Assembly (NCBI GenBank): GCA_030432025.1
Contig: JAUIIA010000004.1
Span: forward strand, 124,001 to 188,000
DNA from: Alphaproteobacteria bacterium
GTDB lineage: Bacteria > Pseudomonadota > Alphaproteobacteria > Micavibrionales > Micavibrionaceae
Direction: 5' to 3'
DNA length: 64,000 nt
A program made the translations under genes and the position numbers. The notes under the pieces are model-generated. The model was not told where the DNA came from. It saw nothing but the letters and a program-made list of their open reading frames with translations, and searched no databases. Shown in pieces: positions 55,309 to 63,600 of the stretch (positions are counted from its first letter, which is position 1; every line of letters starts with the position of its first letter).

Positions 55309-55962
55309 TTACTGCTGTGGGATTTTGATCGCTACGCTTTCCCACGCAATGTTAAACAAAACACGAAAGCCTTCAGCGAAAGATCTGTCCTGAAGCATTC
55401 GAACTAAAATTTCTTTTTCTTTAAAGTTCACGAATGCCAGTTTGTCTCCGTAGGCATAAATACACTGATCATCGAAATGTTCTTTGGGGAACCAACGATA
55501 TTCAGCGAAGTCGTTACTAATTAAATTGGTGTTGCCTTCTTCGGCAGTAATTCTAAAGCTCACCCGATCACTGAGTTCAGACATGCGCTGTGAGTGCATT
55601 TTGAACCACTCTTCGCCCAGCCACTTATACCAGTTATCAGGTTTCGCATTGTGCAGGCAGAATTCTCCACCTTGTTCTCTAGCCGTATTGTAGATGTCGT
55701 TCATGAATTGTCTGAAGCCATCTACGCCTTCAAAAATTTTGATCTCTCCGCTTTTTCTGCGAAGACCCGCATCACCCAAAAATTCGATGTCTGCTTCGTC
55801 AAACGCTCTGGAGATTTTTTCAATCGTTTTTGAATTTGGTTGGTTTGTTCCGTTCTCGATCCGGGCAATTCCGGTTTGCGATAAACCAGCTTTGTTGGCC
55901 AGGTCGTGCTGGTTCCACCCCAAAAGGGCTCTAGCAGCCCGAATTTGTTCAATAGTCGGCAT
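55309..55962 (-). CDS. XRE family transcriptional regulator with C-terminal sensor-like domain
   Basis: 217 residues. The N-terminal helix-turn-helix (about 1-60) reads IRAARALLGWNQHDLANKAGLSQ and IARIENG. From about 75 to 215 there is an alpha-beta domain resembling the PLD-like C-terminal domain of TrmB-type regulators (QCIYAYGDKLAFVNF, then MLQDRSFAEGFRVLFNIAWESV). The ligand is unknown. A dyad at 56025-56044 upstream is a candidate self-regulatory operator. It is followed 37 bp later by the formyltransferase-like gene. Confidence 0.85.
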   Translation of the reverse strand: MPTIEQIRAARALLGWNQHDLANKAGLSQTGIARIENGTNQPNSKTIEKISRAFDEADIEFLGDAGLRRKSGEIKIFEGVDGFRQFMNDIYNTAREQGGEFCLHNAKPDNWYKWLGEEWFKMHSQRMSELSDRVSFRITAEEGNTNLISNDFAEYRWFPKEHFDDQCIYAYGDKLAFVNFKEKEILVRMLQDRSFAEGFRVLFNIAWESVAIKIPQQ

Positions 55963-56024
55963 GATTAATGCATCCCTCTTGGTCGAAAAGTGTTAGCTCG
56001 TTTACGCGATTTGTGTCTTATATT

Positions 56025-56044
56025 GAACATTGATCCGAATGTCC
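56025..56044. promoter_or_regulatory. candidate operator of the XRE regulator
   Basis: GAACATT-N6-AATGTCC, a dyad with one mismatch, 63-82 bases before the regulator start in the AT-rich divergent region to mutM. Confidence 0.4.
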
Positions 56045-56257
56045 AGTGTTTTTTTTATATGTAAAACAAAAAATGCTATATTTTTTGCTAATATATACAT
56101 TTTATATGGCAAAATACCTGTTTGTTAAAAAATTAAGCTATAAAATATGTATTTTGTCGATCACCGAGCTGGATCTTGTAAAGAATTGAGTAAAGATTAC
56201 GAATAATATATGTATGCTCTGCCTTGCAAGCTATGTGAAACCTCTATTTGAAGCGTT

Positions 56258-57100
56258 ATGCCTGAACTGCCGGAAGTTGAAATTGTAAAACGTGCTCTTG
56301 AGCCAGTTCTTTTGGAACGGCCATTGCGCAAATTACAGTTTAATCGCGCAGATTTGCGTTTTGCCTTGCCGGGGGATTTGCCTGATAAGCTGGCGGGGCG
56401 CACAATTACCTCTATCAGCAGACGTGGTAAGTATATTCTCGCCTTTGCCGATAATGACCACGGGTTTGTTTTGCATCTGGGAATGTCCGGCGTTATCAGG
56501 ATTGAACACCCCGAAGAACAGAGCGATCAAAAGCATGATCATGTCGTATGGGCCTTTGATGAGGGTCCACGCATTGTTTTTAATGATGCACGGCGTTTTG
56601 GTTTTTTACAGGCCGTGCACGTAGAAGATTGGCAAGACTCGGCACCTTTTAATGCGATGGGACCGGAACCGTTGGGGAATTCTTTCAACGGGGAGTATCT
56701 GGCGGAAGCTCTCAGCGGCAAGAAGGCTTCTATTAAGTCGGCGTTGCTGGACCAACGGGTCGTGGCAGGAGTTGGCAATATATATGACTGCGAGGCTTTA
56801 TATATGTCGGGTATTGATCCGCGCCGAAGTGCGGGAAGCCTGAGCGCTCAAGAATGCGAAAAGCTGGCTCATGCTATTAAGACGGTTTTGGCCCTGGCGA
56901 TCGAAAAGGGAGGCTCTTCCTTGAAGGACTATAAACACACGGACGGTAATCTCGGGTATTTTCAGCACCATTTTGCGGTTTATGACCGTGAAGGGGACCC
57001 CTGTCCCAAGAGCGGTTGTCCATGCGGGACGGATAATGGTGTGCAAAGGATCGTTCAACATGGGCGCTCGACATTCTTTTGCCCGTATGTGCAGAATTAG
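56258..57100 (+). CDS. mutM: formamidopyrimidine-DNA glycosylase
   Basis: 280 residues. MPELPEVE provides the catalytic Pro2 and Glu3 once Met1 is removed. VAGVGNIYDCEAL and the helix-two-turn-helix region are typical. The C-terminal zinc finger is odd: Cys249, Cys254, Cys256 and Cys275 are present, but FCPYVQ has Val278 where the family has cysteine. It removes 8-oxoguanine. Zn binding may use the extra cysteine of CPKSGCPCG instead. The next gene starts 3 bp after the stop. Confidence 0.93.
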   Translation: MPELPEVEIVKRALEPVLLERPLRKLQFNRADLRFALPGDLPDKLAGRTITSISRRGKYILAFADNDHGFVLHLGMSGVIRIEHPEEQSDQKHDHVVWAFDEGPRIVFNDARRFGFLQAVHVEDWQDSAPFNAMGPEPLGNSFNGEYLAEALSGKKASIKSALLDQRVVAGVGNIYDCEALYMSGIDPRRSAGSLSAQECEKLAHAIKTVLALAIEKGGSSLKDYKHTDGNLGYFQHHFAVYDREGDPCPKSGCPCGTDNGVQRIVQHGRSTFFCPYVQN

Positions 57101-57103
57101 ACT

Positions 57104-57457
57104 ATGAAGCTTTTCCATCTCCTTATTATGCTTTTATGTATGGCCTTGCCGACGACGGCCGATGCGACGCAGTTTCTGTCGTCCGCGCAGGATATTCCGG
57201 TGATGGATGGCTTGGTTGAGGATAATGCCCGTACCGTGACCTATGATTCGCCACAGGGCCGCATTGTCGAATCGGTTTCACATTTGCAGGGCGTCGATGA
57301 GCAGAAAGTCCGTGCATATTATTTAGAGGCGCTTCCGGCTTTTGGATGGAGTTTTTTACGCTCCGGCGAATTTGTCCGACAAAATGAAATACTTAGGATG
57401 GATTTTGTTGAAGAAGGCAGCGAAAAATACTTCCGAATTTTTATAGAGCCTCGCTGA
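57104..57457 (+). CDS. hypothetical secreted protein, 117 residues
   Basis: Signal peptide of about 22 residues (cleavage near ADA). The mature domain has a YDSPQGRIVES strand, a helix (EQKVRAYYLEALPAFGW) and paired strands at the end, as in small periplasmic proteins of a type common next to mutM or ubiE in Alphaproteobacteria. No function is known. It is 3 bp after mutM, so cotranscribed. Confidence 0.78.
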   Translation: MKLFHLLIMLLCMALPTTADATQFLSSAQDIPVMDGLVEDNARTVTYDSPQGRIVESVSHLQGVDEQKVRAYYLEALPAFGWSFLRSGEFVRQNEILRMDFVEEGSEKYFRIFIEPR

Positions 57458-57480
57458 AACCCCTAGAGAATCGGCGCGAT

Positions 57481-57550
57481 TGTGAATAATTGGTATAAGA
57501 AGCTGTAACGCCATAAAATTTGATTGTTTGCTTGACAAAGATGTGGATAG
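57481..57550. promoter_or_regulatory. two DnaA-box-like sites upstream of rpsT
   Basis: TGTGAATAA (57481-57489) is the complement of TTATTCACA, a full match to TTATNCACA. TGTGGATAG (57542-57550) is the complement of CTATCCACA, one mismatch, and sits in the rpsT promoter spacer. Confidence 0.4.
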
Positions 57551-57561
57551 ACGCGTATATC
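57532..57561 (+). promoter_or_regulatory. rpsT promoter
   Basis: TTGACA (57532-57537), 18 bases, TATATC (57556-57561): the best sigma-70 match in the window, giving a leader of about 60 bases. Confidence 0.75.
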
Positions 57562-57627
57562 TCTTCGATCATTAAATGTAGGGCAATGAAGCCCGTTAAA
57601 AGACGACTTGAATAAGAAGGTTTGAAC

Positions 57628-57897
57628 ATGGCTAATCATAAGTCTTCAAAGAAAAGAATTCGCAGAAATGCACGCCGCGCGGAAATCAATGGCGCGCGCA
57701 TGAGCCGCATTCGTACGTTTATTAAAAAGGTTGAATTGGCACTGCAAAGTGGCGATGCTAAAGAAGCTGAGACTGCATTGAAAAATGCACAGCCTGAAAT
57801 CCAACGCGGAGTGGCAAAAGGGATTCTGCACAAGAATACAGCGTCCCGTAAATTGTCGAGATTATCTTCTCGTATCAAAGCTGTGAAAGCGGCTTAA
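57628..57897 (+). CDS. rpsT: 30S ribosomal protein S20
   Basis: 89 residues from the ATG at 57628, with AAGAAGG upstream; the frame also has an ATG two codons earlier. [14 protein letters not shown] is the classical start, and [17 protein letters not shown] the conserved end. It binds 16S rRNA. It is expressed from the promoter at 57532-57561 and followed by a hairpin near 57958. rpsT next to dnaA is a familiar alphaproteobacterial order. Confidence 0.97.
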   Translation: MANHKSSKKRIRRNARRAEINGARMSRIRTFIKKVELALQSGDAKEAETALKNAQPEIQRGVAKGILHKNTASRKLSRLSSRIKAVKAA

Positions 57898-58358
57898 TTT
57901 CCGAAGCGCGAAAATTTAGTAGCCTTCAAAATTATTACACAATATAGCTTTTTGACCGTCCTTCTTCTGATGCAAGAGGGACGGAAATTCTGTTTAGAAT
58001 CAATAACATAAAAAAATTTCTTTTTTCTATTTTCTTGTTTTGTTCGTGTTGCATTCGATTATTTTTTTAGTGTAGTCTCAAATTTATCGCAGACATCGCA
58101 GGCACAATTACCAAGATGTTTGGTTTAAGGGCATTTTTTAGCAATTTGCCACAGCACATTTGTGTGCGCATGGGGGGAAAATCGCCATACCCGTGAATTC
58201 GAAATAGAAAATTCGCATTCATCACGGTGATTTATAACCGAAAAATCTTTGAAAAAAGCACTTGTGAACGTTGTTCGCAAACCCTTTTTTGCGGCCTTTT
58301 TCAGAGTAACTAACTGTAATTTTACGTGTAACACCTAGACTTTTGGAGAGAATAAAAA
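57898..58358. other. rpsT-dnaA intergenic region, 461 bp
   Basis: Contains an 11 bp hairpin at about 57957-57985 (CCGTCCTTCTT pairing with AAGAGGGACGG), which lacks a T run, a T-rich stretch (58010-58070), GAAC-GTT-GTTC (58266-58276), and no DnaA box by eye. It presumably carries the dnaA promoter; none could be placed with confidence. It does not look like oriC. Confidence 0.5.
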
Positions 58359-59792
58359 ATGTCAGAAACTGGAGGAAAATCAGTCGCACTGATCCGCGGG
58401 AATGCTGAGTATCAAGAAGCTTCACTCGAGCCAAGTGCTCAGATCATGAAGGTGTGGAAGAAGGTTCATAATGATATGCGCGGCGAGTTTGGCGAGGCTA
58501 TTTTTCGTAGCTGGTTGAAGCCACTGAAGCTCCAGGCTTTTTATCATGGTACTATGGAAGTCTCCGTTCCTACACGTTTTATGCGCGACTGGATCCAGAA
58601 TCATTATGCCGAACGCATTCTTGCTATGTGTATTGAAGAAAGCGCGAACGGCGAAGAAGAAGTTAAGCGTCTACAGATTGTTGTCGTACAAAACGCTATC
58701 ATCGAAGACGAAGCTGAACAGGATGCTCCGGCGAAAGCCAACCAGAATCAAAAGACAGATGTTTCTGAAATTTCCTCCCCGCTTGATGAGCGTTTCACAT
58801 TCGAAACATTTGTTGTCGGTAAGCCGAATGCCTTGGCCCATGCGGCCGCCCGCCGAGTCGTCGAAAGTGCGGCTATACCGTTCAACCCATTGTTTATCTA
58901 TGGTGGTGTGGGTCTTGGTAAGACTCACTTGATGCACGCGATTGCGCATGCGATCGAAGAACAAACACCGGAAAAGACCGTCATGTATCTCTCTGCCGAG
59001 AAGTTCATGTACCAATTCGTCAAAGCGCTTCGTAATGACAGCACGATGACATTTAAGGAACAGTTCCGCAGCGTTGATGTGTTGATGATTGATGACATCC
59101 AGTTCATTGCCGGTAAGGAATCAACACAGGAAGAATTCTTCCATACCTTTAATGCGCTCGTTGACCAGAACAAGCAGATCATCATCTCCGCCGATAAGGC
59201 ACCGGGTGATCTAAACGGTCTGGATGAGCGCCTTCGTTCCCGTCTTGCATGGGGCTTGGTCGCTGACATTCACCCGACAACTTACGATCTTCGTCTTGGC
59301 ATTTTGCAGACAAAGCGTGAATTGCTTGGTGCCGATGTGCCTGACAGCGTGCTTGAATTCCTGGCTTTGAAAGTCACAAGCAACATCCGTGAACTTGAAG
59401 GCGCATTGAACAGAATCGTTGCTCACGCTGACGTTTCACGCCAAGAGATCACGCTGGAAAACACACAGGAAGTTCTACAAGACCTTCTTCGTGCGCATGA
59501 CCGTCGTATCACAATTGATGAAATTCAGCGCAAAGTGGCTGAGCATTACAATTTGCGTATGGCCGATATGCACTCCGCACGTCGTGCCCGCAATGTTGCC
59601 CGTCCACGTCAGGTGGCTATGTATCTGGCCAAACAATTGACGGCGCGCTCACTTCCTGAGATCGGCCGTAAGTTCGGTGGCCGTGACCACACAACTGTTA
59701 TGCATGCCGTGCGTAAAGTTGAAGAGTTGATGGAAGACGATGCACAGATTGCACAGGATGTAGATGTCATCCGTCGTGCGCTGACAGGCTGA
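58359..59792 (+). CDS. dnaA: chromosomal replication initiator DnaA
   Basis: 477 residues. Domain I holds WLKPL near 50. The AAA+ domain starts at about 150 with FTFETFVVGKPNALAHAA, Walker A is GGVGLGKTHL, Walker B is VLMIDDIQF. Domain IV keeps ARRARNVARPRQVAMYLAK and GRDHTTVMHA, the DnaA-box recognition signature. It initiates replication at oriC. GGAGAG precedes the ATG by about 10 bases. A strong terminator follows at 59832-59870. Confidence 0.98.
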   Translation: MSETGGKSVALIRGNAEYQEASLEPSAQIMKVWKKVHNDMRGEFGEAIFRSWLKPLKLQAFYHGTMEVSVPTRFMRDWIQNHYAERILAMCIEESANGEEEVKRLQIVVVQNAIIEDEAEQDAPAKANQNQKTDVSEISSPLDERFTFETFVVGKPNALAHAAARRVVESAAIPFNPLFIYGGVGLGKTHLMHAIAHAIEEQTPEKTVMYLSAEKFMYQFVKALRNDSTMTFKEQFRSVDVLMIDDIQFIAGKESTQEEFFHTFNALVDQNKQIIISADKAPGDLNGLDERLRSRLAWGLVADIHPTTYDLRLGILQTKRELLGADVPDSVLEFLALKVTSNIRELEGALNRIVAHADVSRQEITLENTQEVLQDLLRAHDRRITIDEIQRKVAEHYNLRMADMHSARRARNVARPRQVAMYLAKQLTARSLPEIGRKFGGRDHTTVMHAVRKVEELMEDDAQIAQDVDVIRRALTG

Positions 59793-59831
59793 TCATTCAA
59801 GTTCCTAGTTAAGCTGAGTTTACTGCCAAAG

Positions 59832-59870
59832 AAAAAACGCGGGGGTTTCTCCTTTCCCCCCGCGTTTTTT
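59832..59870. terminator. bidirectional intrinsic terminator between dnaA and the charged-repeat gene
   Basis: AAAAAACGCGGGGG pairs with CCCCCGCGTTTTTT around a short loop. A runs on one side and T runs on the other allow it to end both convergent transcripts. Confidence 0.93.
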
Positions 59871-59890
59871 AATGTTTGGTCGAAACGGTT

Positions 59891-60409
59891 TTAGTCGTTC
59901 ACGCTGCGTCTGCGTTCACGACGGCCTTCGCGTCTGTCTTCGGAGCGGTCGCGGACATCTTCACGGCGGTCGCGGCGATTCTCATGACGGTCTCTGACAT
60001 TTTCACGACGGTCACGAACGTCCTCGCGGTGGTCGCGCACATCTTCACGCGCATCGCGGCGGTCTTCGCGTTCATCCCAACGATCTTCGATTCGGTCACG
60101 ACGACCACCATCATGATTTTCATCCCAACGGTCTTCGCGTTCGTCCCAAACGTCCTCACGACGGTCACGGACATCTTCGCGGCGATCTCTGCGATTCTCA
60201 TGTCGGTCTCTGACATTTTCGCGATGGTCACGAATATCTTCCCGTCGGTCACGCACGTCTTCGCGGCGGTCTCTTCGGTCTTCGATTTTATCGAGTCGTT
60301 CTAATTTTTCCGGAGGCATCGGGGATTCATCCTGCGCCATTGCGGGTAAGCTCAGCATTGAAACACCTGAAAAGACTGTAACAGCCAGTAAAGTTTTTAA
60401 ATTTCGCAT
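59891..60409 (-). CDS. secreted charged-repeat protein (7-residue Arg/Asp/Glu repeats)
   Basis: 172 residues. A signal peptide (about 1-25, ending PAMAQ) is followed by a short linker and then about 15 consecutive 7-residue units of the form VRDRRED, with variants such as VRDRHEN and RWDERED. An internal duplication of a five-unit block is evident. The pattern of Arg and acidic residues at i and i+4 predicts a long rigid single alpha-helix. AGGAGAGAGAG lies before the ATG. No function is known. It shares the terminator at 59832-59870 with dnaA. Confidence 0.85.
   Translation of the reverse strand: MRNLKTLLAVTVFSGVSMLSLPAMAQDESPMPPEKLERLDKIEDRRDRREDVRDRREDIRDHRENVRDRHENRRDRREDVRDRREDVWDEREDRWDENHDGGRRDRIEDRWDEREDRRDAREDVRDHREDVRDRRENVRDRHENRRDRREDVRDRSEDRREGRRERRRSVND
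59930..60277 (-). repeat. 21 bp coding repeats in the charged-repeat gene
   Basis: About 15 imperfect 21-base units, each encoding one 7-residue unit; third positions vary, so selection acts on the protein. Confidence 0.85.
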
Positions 60410-60492
60410 TTGATTCTCTCTCTCCTAAAAAGTTATCTGCGTTCTAATATTAAATAATACGCAGCCAGTTCAGTAACCCTTCTTTTTATAGT

Positions 60493-60516
60493 TATACCCT
60501 GATTTGGTGGTATACT
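60493..60516 (+). promoter_or_regulatory. extended -10 promoter and inverted repeat before the 272-residue membrane protein gene
   Basis: TGGTATACT is an extended -10 element (TATACT at 60511-60516), with the start codon exactly seven bases further on. TATACC (60493-60498) and GGTATA (60509-60514) form a dyad with a 10-base centre overlapping it. Confidence 0.45.
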
Positions 60517-60522
60517 AGAGGT

Positions 60523-61341
60523 ATGAATTTGCAGGATTTTTTCTATTTAAACGCGGACGAGGTCGAGCGGTTTACAGCGGGCCAAGAGGTCGTGACGGTG
60601 CGGACTTCCACGCTTTATCATCTTGTCTGGTACGGCATTTTCCTGCTGGTGTTCTGGTCCTGTGTCGGTGTTTATGCGGGTTATCACTATCATGAGATGT
60701 TTCCTGCATTTGTTCCGTCTGTGGTGACCGATTGGTTTGCGGGTCTGGATGATGAAGTCCCGTACATCGCCGTTTGGGTTGGCGGGTTTATGATGATTTT
60801 TGTTTTGATGGCGCGGGCCATGTACAAAAAGTCGCGTAACGAACGGGGGTGGCGTGTAAAGGCGATGGCGAAAGGAGTGTTTATCCAATTTCGTCCATAT
60901 ATGAATCAGGATTTTAATGTGGAGGATGAGACTGTCTTTTTCATTCCGGCGGCACTTATTTCTGCTCTTCGTGAAGTACGGTTTTGGGAGAAGAGCGGTG
61001 CGGACGAGGTTACTTACAAAAAATTTGTCGAATTCCGCATCAAGCGGTTGGAGCGTGAGGAGCTGGAAAGGCGATTGAAAGAAGAGGGAAATCGTAAAAG
61101 TTCGTCAGGATCGCGTTGGATTATGGAGACGGTGAAGTTAAGCGAGGACGGTGCAGTGCTTGTCGATTTTGTAAATATGCGACCCGGGTCGAAGTCTTTT
61201 ATGAACGCTATGAAGCGCTGGTACATGACACAGCCGGCTTTGAAAAGGAGCATGAAAGAGGCCCGACAAGTGCCGAGCTCCCGTGAGCGTTTGAGAGAAA
61301 AAATGTCTGAACGGCGTAAAAACAGGCACGAAAAGATTTGA
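60523..61341 (+). CDS. hypothetical membrane protein, 272 residues
   Basis: Two membrane helices are seen at about 32-54 and 82-102, then a cytoplasmic domain rich in Arg, Lys and Glu. The start at 60523 has AGAGG only one base upstream, too near to act as a normal ribosome site, and no other methionine precedes the first helix. No family is recognised. It is 32 bp before bioB and may share its transcript. Confidence 0.75.
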   Translation: MNLQDFFYLNADEVERFTAGQEVVTVRTSTLYHLVWYGIFLLVFWSCVGVYAGYHYHEMFPAFVPSVVTDWFAGLDDEVPYIAVWVGGFMMIFVLMARAMYKKSRNERGWRVKAMAKGVFIQFRPYMNQDFNVEDETVFFIPAALISALREVRFWEKSGADEVTYKKFVEFRIKRLEREELERRLKEEGNRKSSSGSRWIMETVKLSEDGAVLVDFVNMRPGSKSFMNAMKRWYMTQPALKRSMKEARQVPSSRERLREKMSERRKNRHEKI

Positions 61342-61373
61342 ATGCTTATACCCCGCTGCTATAGTCGTTCATC

Positions 61374-62390
61374 ATGAAATTAGAAGACGTTAAAGACCTT
61401 TATAAGAAACCCTTGTTGGATTTGATTTACGATGCGGCAACGGTTCATCGGGCGAATCACGACCATTACGAAATGCAGATGTGTACGCTGCTGTCGATCA
61501 AGACAGGCGGGTGCATGGAGGATTGCAAATATTGTAGCCAGTCGATTCATAACAATGCCGATCTGGAAAAAGAAATCCTGATGAAAACCGATGAGGTTTT
61601 GGAGCAGGCACGTAAAGCCAAAGAAGCGGGTTCGACCCGCTTTTGTATGGGTGCTGCGTGGCCGCGTGTTCTTGATGGTCGTGCGTTTGATCGTGTTTGT
61701 GACATGGTCAAAGGTGTTTCGGATATGGGTATGGAAGCGTGTTGTACGCTGGGTATGTTGACCGAAGAGCAGGCTGTTAAGCTTAAAGAAGCGGGGCTGA
61801 CCGCGTATAACCACAACCTCGATACATCAGAAGAATATTACGAGAAGATTATTTCCACCCGTACATATCAGGACCGTCTTGATACTCTGGCCAATGTTGC
61901 CAAGGCGGGAATCTCCGCATGTTGTGGTGGTATTTTGGGCATGGGCGAGACCGAAGAGGATCGCATCAAGCTGCTTCATACTTTGTCTGAATTAGACCCG
62001 CAGCCCGAGTCGGTGCCGATTAATATGCTGGTGCCTGTTAAGGGGACACCTTTGGAAAATGTCGAGATGCTCGATATTTTTGAATGGATTCGCTGTATCG
62101 CCGTTGCGCGGATTTTGATGCCGAAATCTATGGTGCGTTTGTCGGCTGGCCGTCTGGAAATTTCCAAGGAAGCACAAGCGATGGCGTTCATGGCCGGTGC
62201 GAATGCAATCTTCACAGGTGAGAAGCTTTTGACTACGCCAAACCCTGAAAAAGATTTTGACTACACGCTTTTGGGTGAGCTGGGTATGAAACCACGCGCA
62301 CCTTATAAGGACGGTGAGCCAGTTACTGCACAAGGTGGTGGTTGTGGTAAAGCCGGTGGGTGTGGTTGCGCATCTCAGGAAGCTGCTTAA
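61374..62390 (+). CDS. bioB: biotin synthase
   Basis: 338 residues, radical SAM enzyme. The cluster motif is Cys-x3-Cys-x2-Cys in GGCMEDCKYCSQS. YNHNLDTSEEYY and SAGRLEISKEAQAMAF are conserved blocks. It inserts sulfur into dethiobiotin. The C-terminal Gly/Cys-rich tail (GGGCGKAGGCGCA) is an extra feature of some proteobacterial BioB. It heads the bioB-bioF-bioD run. Confidence 0.97.
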   Translation: MKLEDVKDLYKKPLLDLIYDAATVHRANHDHYEMQMCTLLSIKTGGCMEDCKYCSQSIHNNADLEKEILMKTDEVLEQARKAKEAGSTRFCMGAAWPRVLDGRAFDRVCDMVKGVSDMGMEACCTLGMLTEEQAVKLKEAGLTAYNHNLDTSEEYYEKIISTRTYQDRLDTLANVAKAGISACCGGILGMGETEEDRIKLLHTLSELDPQPESVPINMLVPVKGTPLENVEMLDIFEWIRCIAVARILMPKSMVRLSAGRLEISKEAQAMAFMAGANAIFTGEKLLTTPNPEKDFDYTLLGELGMKPRAPYKDGEPVTAQGGGCGKAGGCGCASQEAA

Positions 62391-62475
62391 TTTCATAGGC
62401 TATCATGCATTATCAAAAACAAGCGTGTGAAGTAGGCATATTGTGTGGCTGCGCAGAATGCTTTATCTGTAGCAG

Positions 62476-63600
62476 ATGCGTAATTTACAAGAAAAACTCG
62501 GCCAGCTGGAGGCGCAAGGGCGTCGACGTTCGCTCAAACTTCCGCAAGGGATTGATCTGACTTCGAATGATTATCTCGGTCTGGCGGAGCATCCGAAATT
62601 ACGCGAAGCGGCTATCGATTTTCTTCAAAATAGTTCAAGCGTTGGGGCTGGCGGTTCGCGGTTGTTACGCGGGCACACTTCGGCACATCAGGCGTTGGAG
62701 GAATTCGCCGCGACGTTTTTTGCCGCGCCGAGGACACTGTATTTTTCCAGTGGGTTTCAAGCCAATGCGGCTGTGTTTCAGGCGTTGCCGTCACGACACG
62801 ATACTATTATTTTCGATGAGTTTGTTCACGCCAGTGCACGCGAGGCGATTCAGAATTCGCATGCGCGGCGTATCAAGGTTCAGCACAACAACGTGCAAGG
62901 TTTCGAGAATGCGTTGAAAGAGGCGCAGGCATCTGAGCGCCAGAATGTCTGGATTGCGGTGGAGAGCATTTATTCCATGGATGGCGATGCCGCCCCACTT
63001 CCGGCGCTCTTTGATTTAGCCGAAAAATATGACGCGATACTGATCATTGATGAAGCGCATGGCAGCGGTGTGTGCGGGCCGACGGGGCGTGGATTGTCAG
63101 AAGAGTTGGTTTACGAACATGGTTATAAGCGCATTGTTACGCTGCATACTTGTGGTAAGGCGATTGGTGTTGCGGGCGGGCTTTTATGTGGTTCCGAAGA
63201 TGTGATCGATACGCTGATTAACACAGCGCGCGCTTTTATCTATTCGACAGCGCCGATGCCGCTGCAGGCATATCTGGTACAAAAATCGCTGGAGTTGATT
63301 GGCAGCGCGGAAGGGCAAGCAGCGCGTGAAAAGCTTCAAAAAATTGTAGCTCAGGCACATGAGTTTTTCGGTGGCTCGGGCACACATATCGTGCCGATTG
63401 TTATTGGTGATGATTTTGAATGCGTTGATGTGGCTAATAATCTGCAGGCACATGGCTATGATATTCGCGCGATTCGTCCGCCGACGGTGCCCGAAGGCAC
63501 AGCCAGATTGAGGCTGTCTTTAAGTGCGGCTCTGGACGAAGATATTTTACCTGCATTTGCAGATCACTATGAGGACGCTCGAAAGAAAGACGCAGCATGA
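62476..63600 (+). CDS. bioF: 8-amino-7-oxononanoate synthase
   Basis: 374 residues of the alpha-oxoamine synthase family. LTSNDYLGLAEHP, GAGGSRLLRGH, the IDEAHGSGVCG block and the PLP lysine in HTCGKAIG are visible. It condenses pimeloyl thioester with alanine. The ATG at 62476 gives the standard N-terminus. The stop overlaps the bioD start by 4 bp (ATGA). Confidence 0.95.
   Translation: MRNLQEKLGQLEAQGRRRSLKLPQGIDLTSNDYLGLAEHPKLREAAIDFLQNSSSVGAGGSRLLRGHTSAHQALEEFAATFFAAPRTLYFSSGFQANAAVFQALPSRHDTIIFDEFVHASAREAIQNSHARRIKVQHNNVQGFENALKEAQASERQNVWIAVESIYSMDGDAAPLPALFDLAEKYDAILIIDEAHGSGVCGPTGRGLSEELVYEHGYKRIVTLHTCGKAIGVAGGLLCGSEDVIDTLINTARAFIYSTAPMPLQAYLVQKSLELIGSAEGQAAREKLQKIVAQAHEFFGGSGTHIVPIVIGDDFECVDVANNLQAHGYDIRAIRPPTVPEGTARLRLSLSAALDEDILPAFADHYEDARKKDAA

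Noticed and set aside
57898-58358. oriC next to dnaA
   Set aside because: No DnaA-box cluster is seen, and alphaproteobacterial origins usually lie elsewhere.
59930-60277. CRISPR-like array of short repeats
   Set aside because: The units are contiguous 21-base coding repeats without spacers, in frame with a secreted protein.
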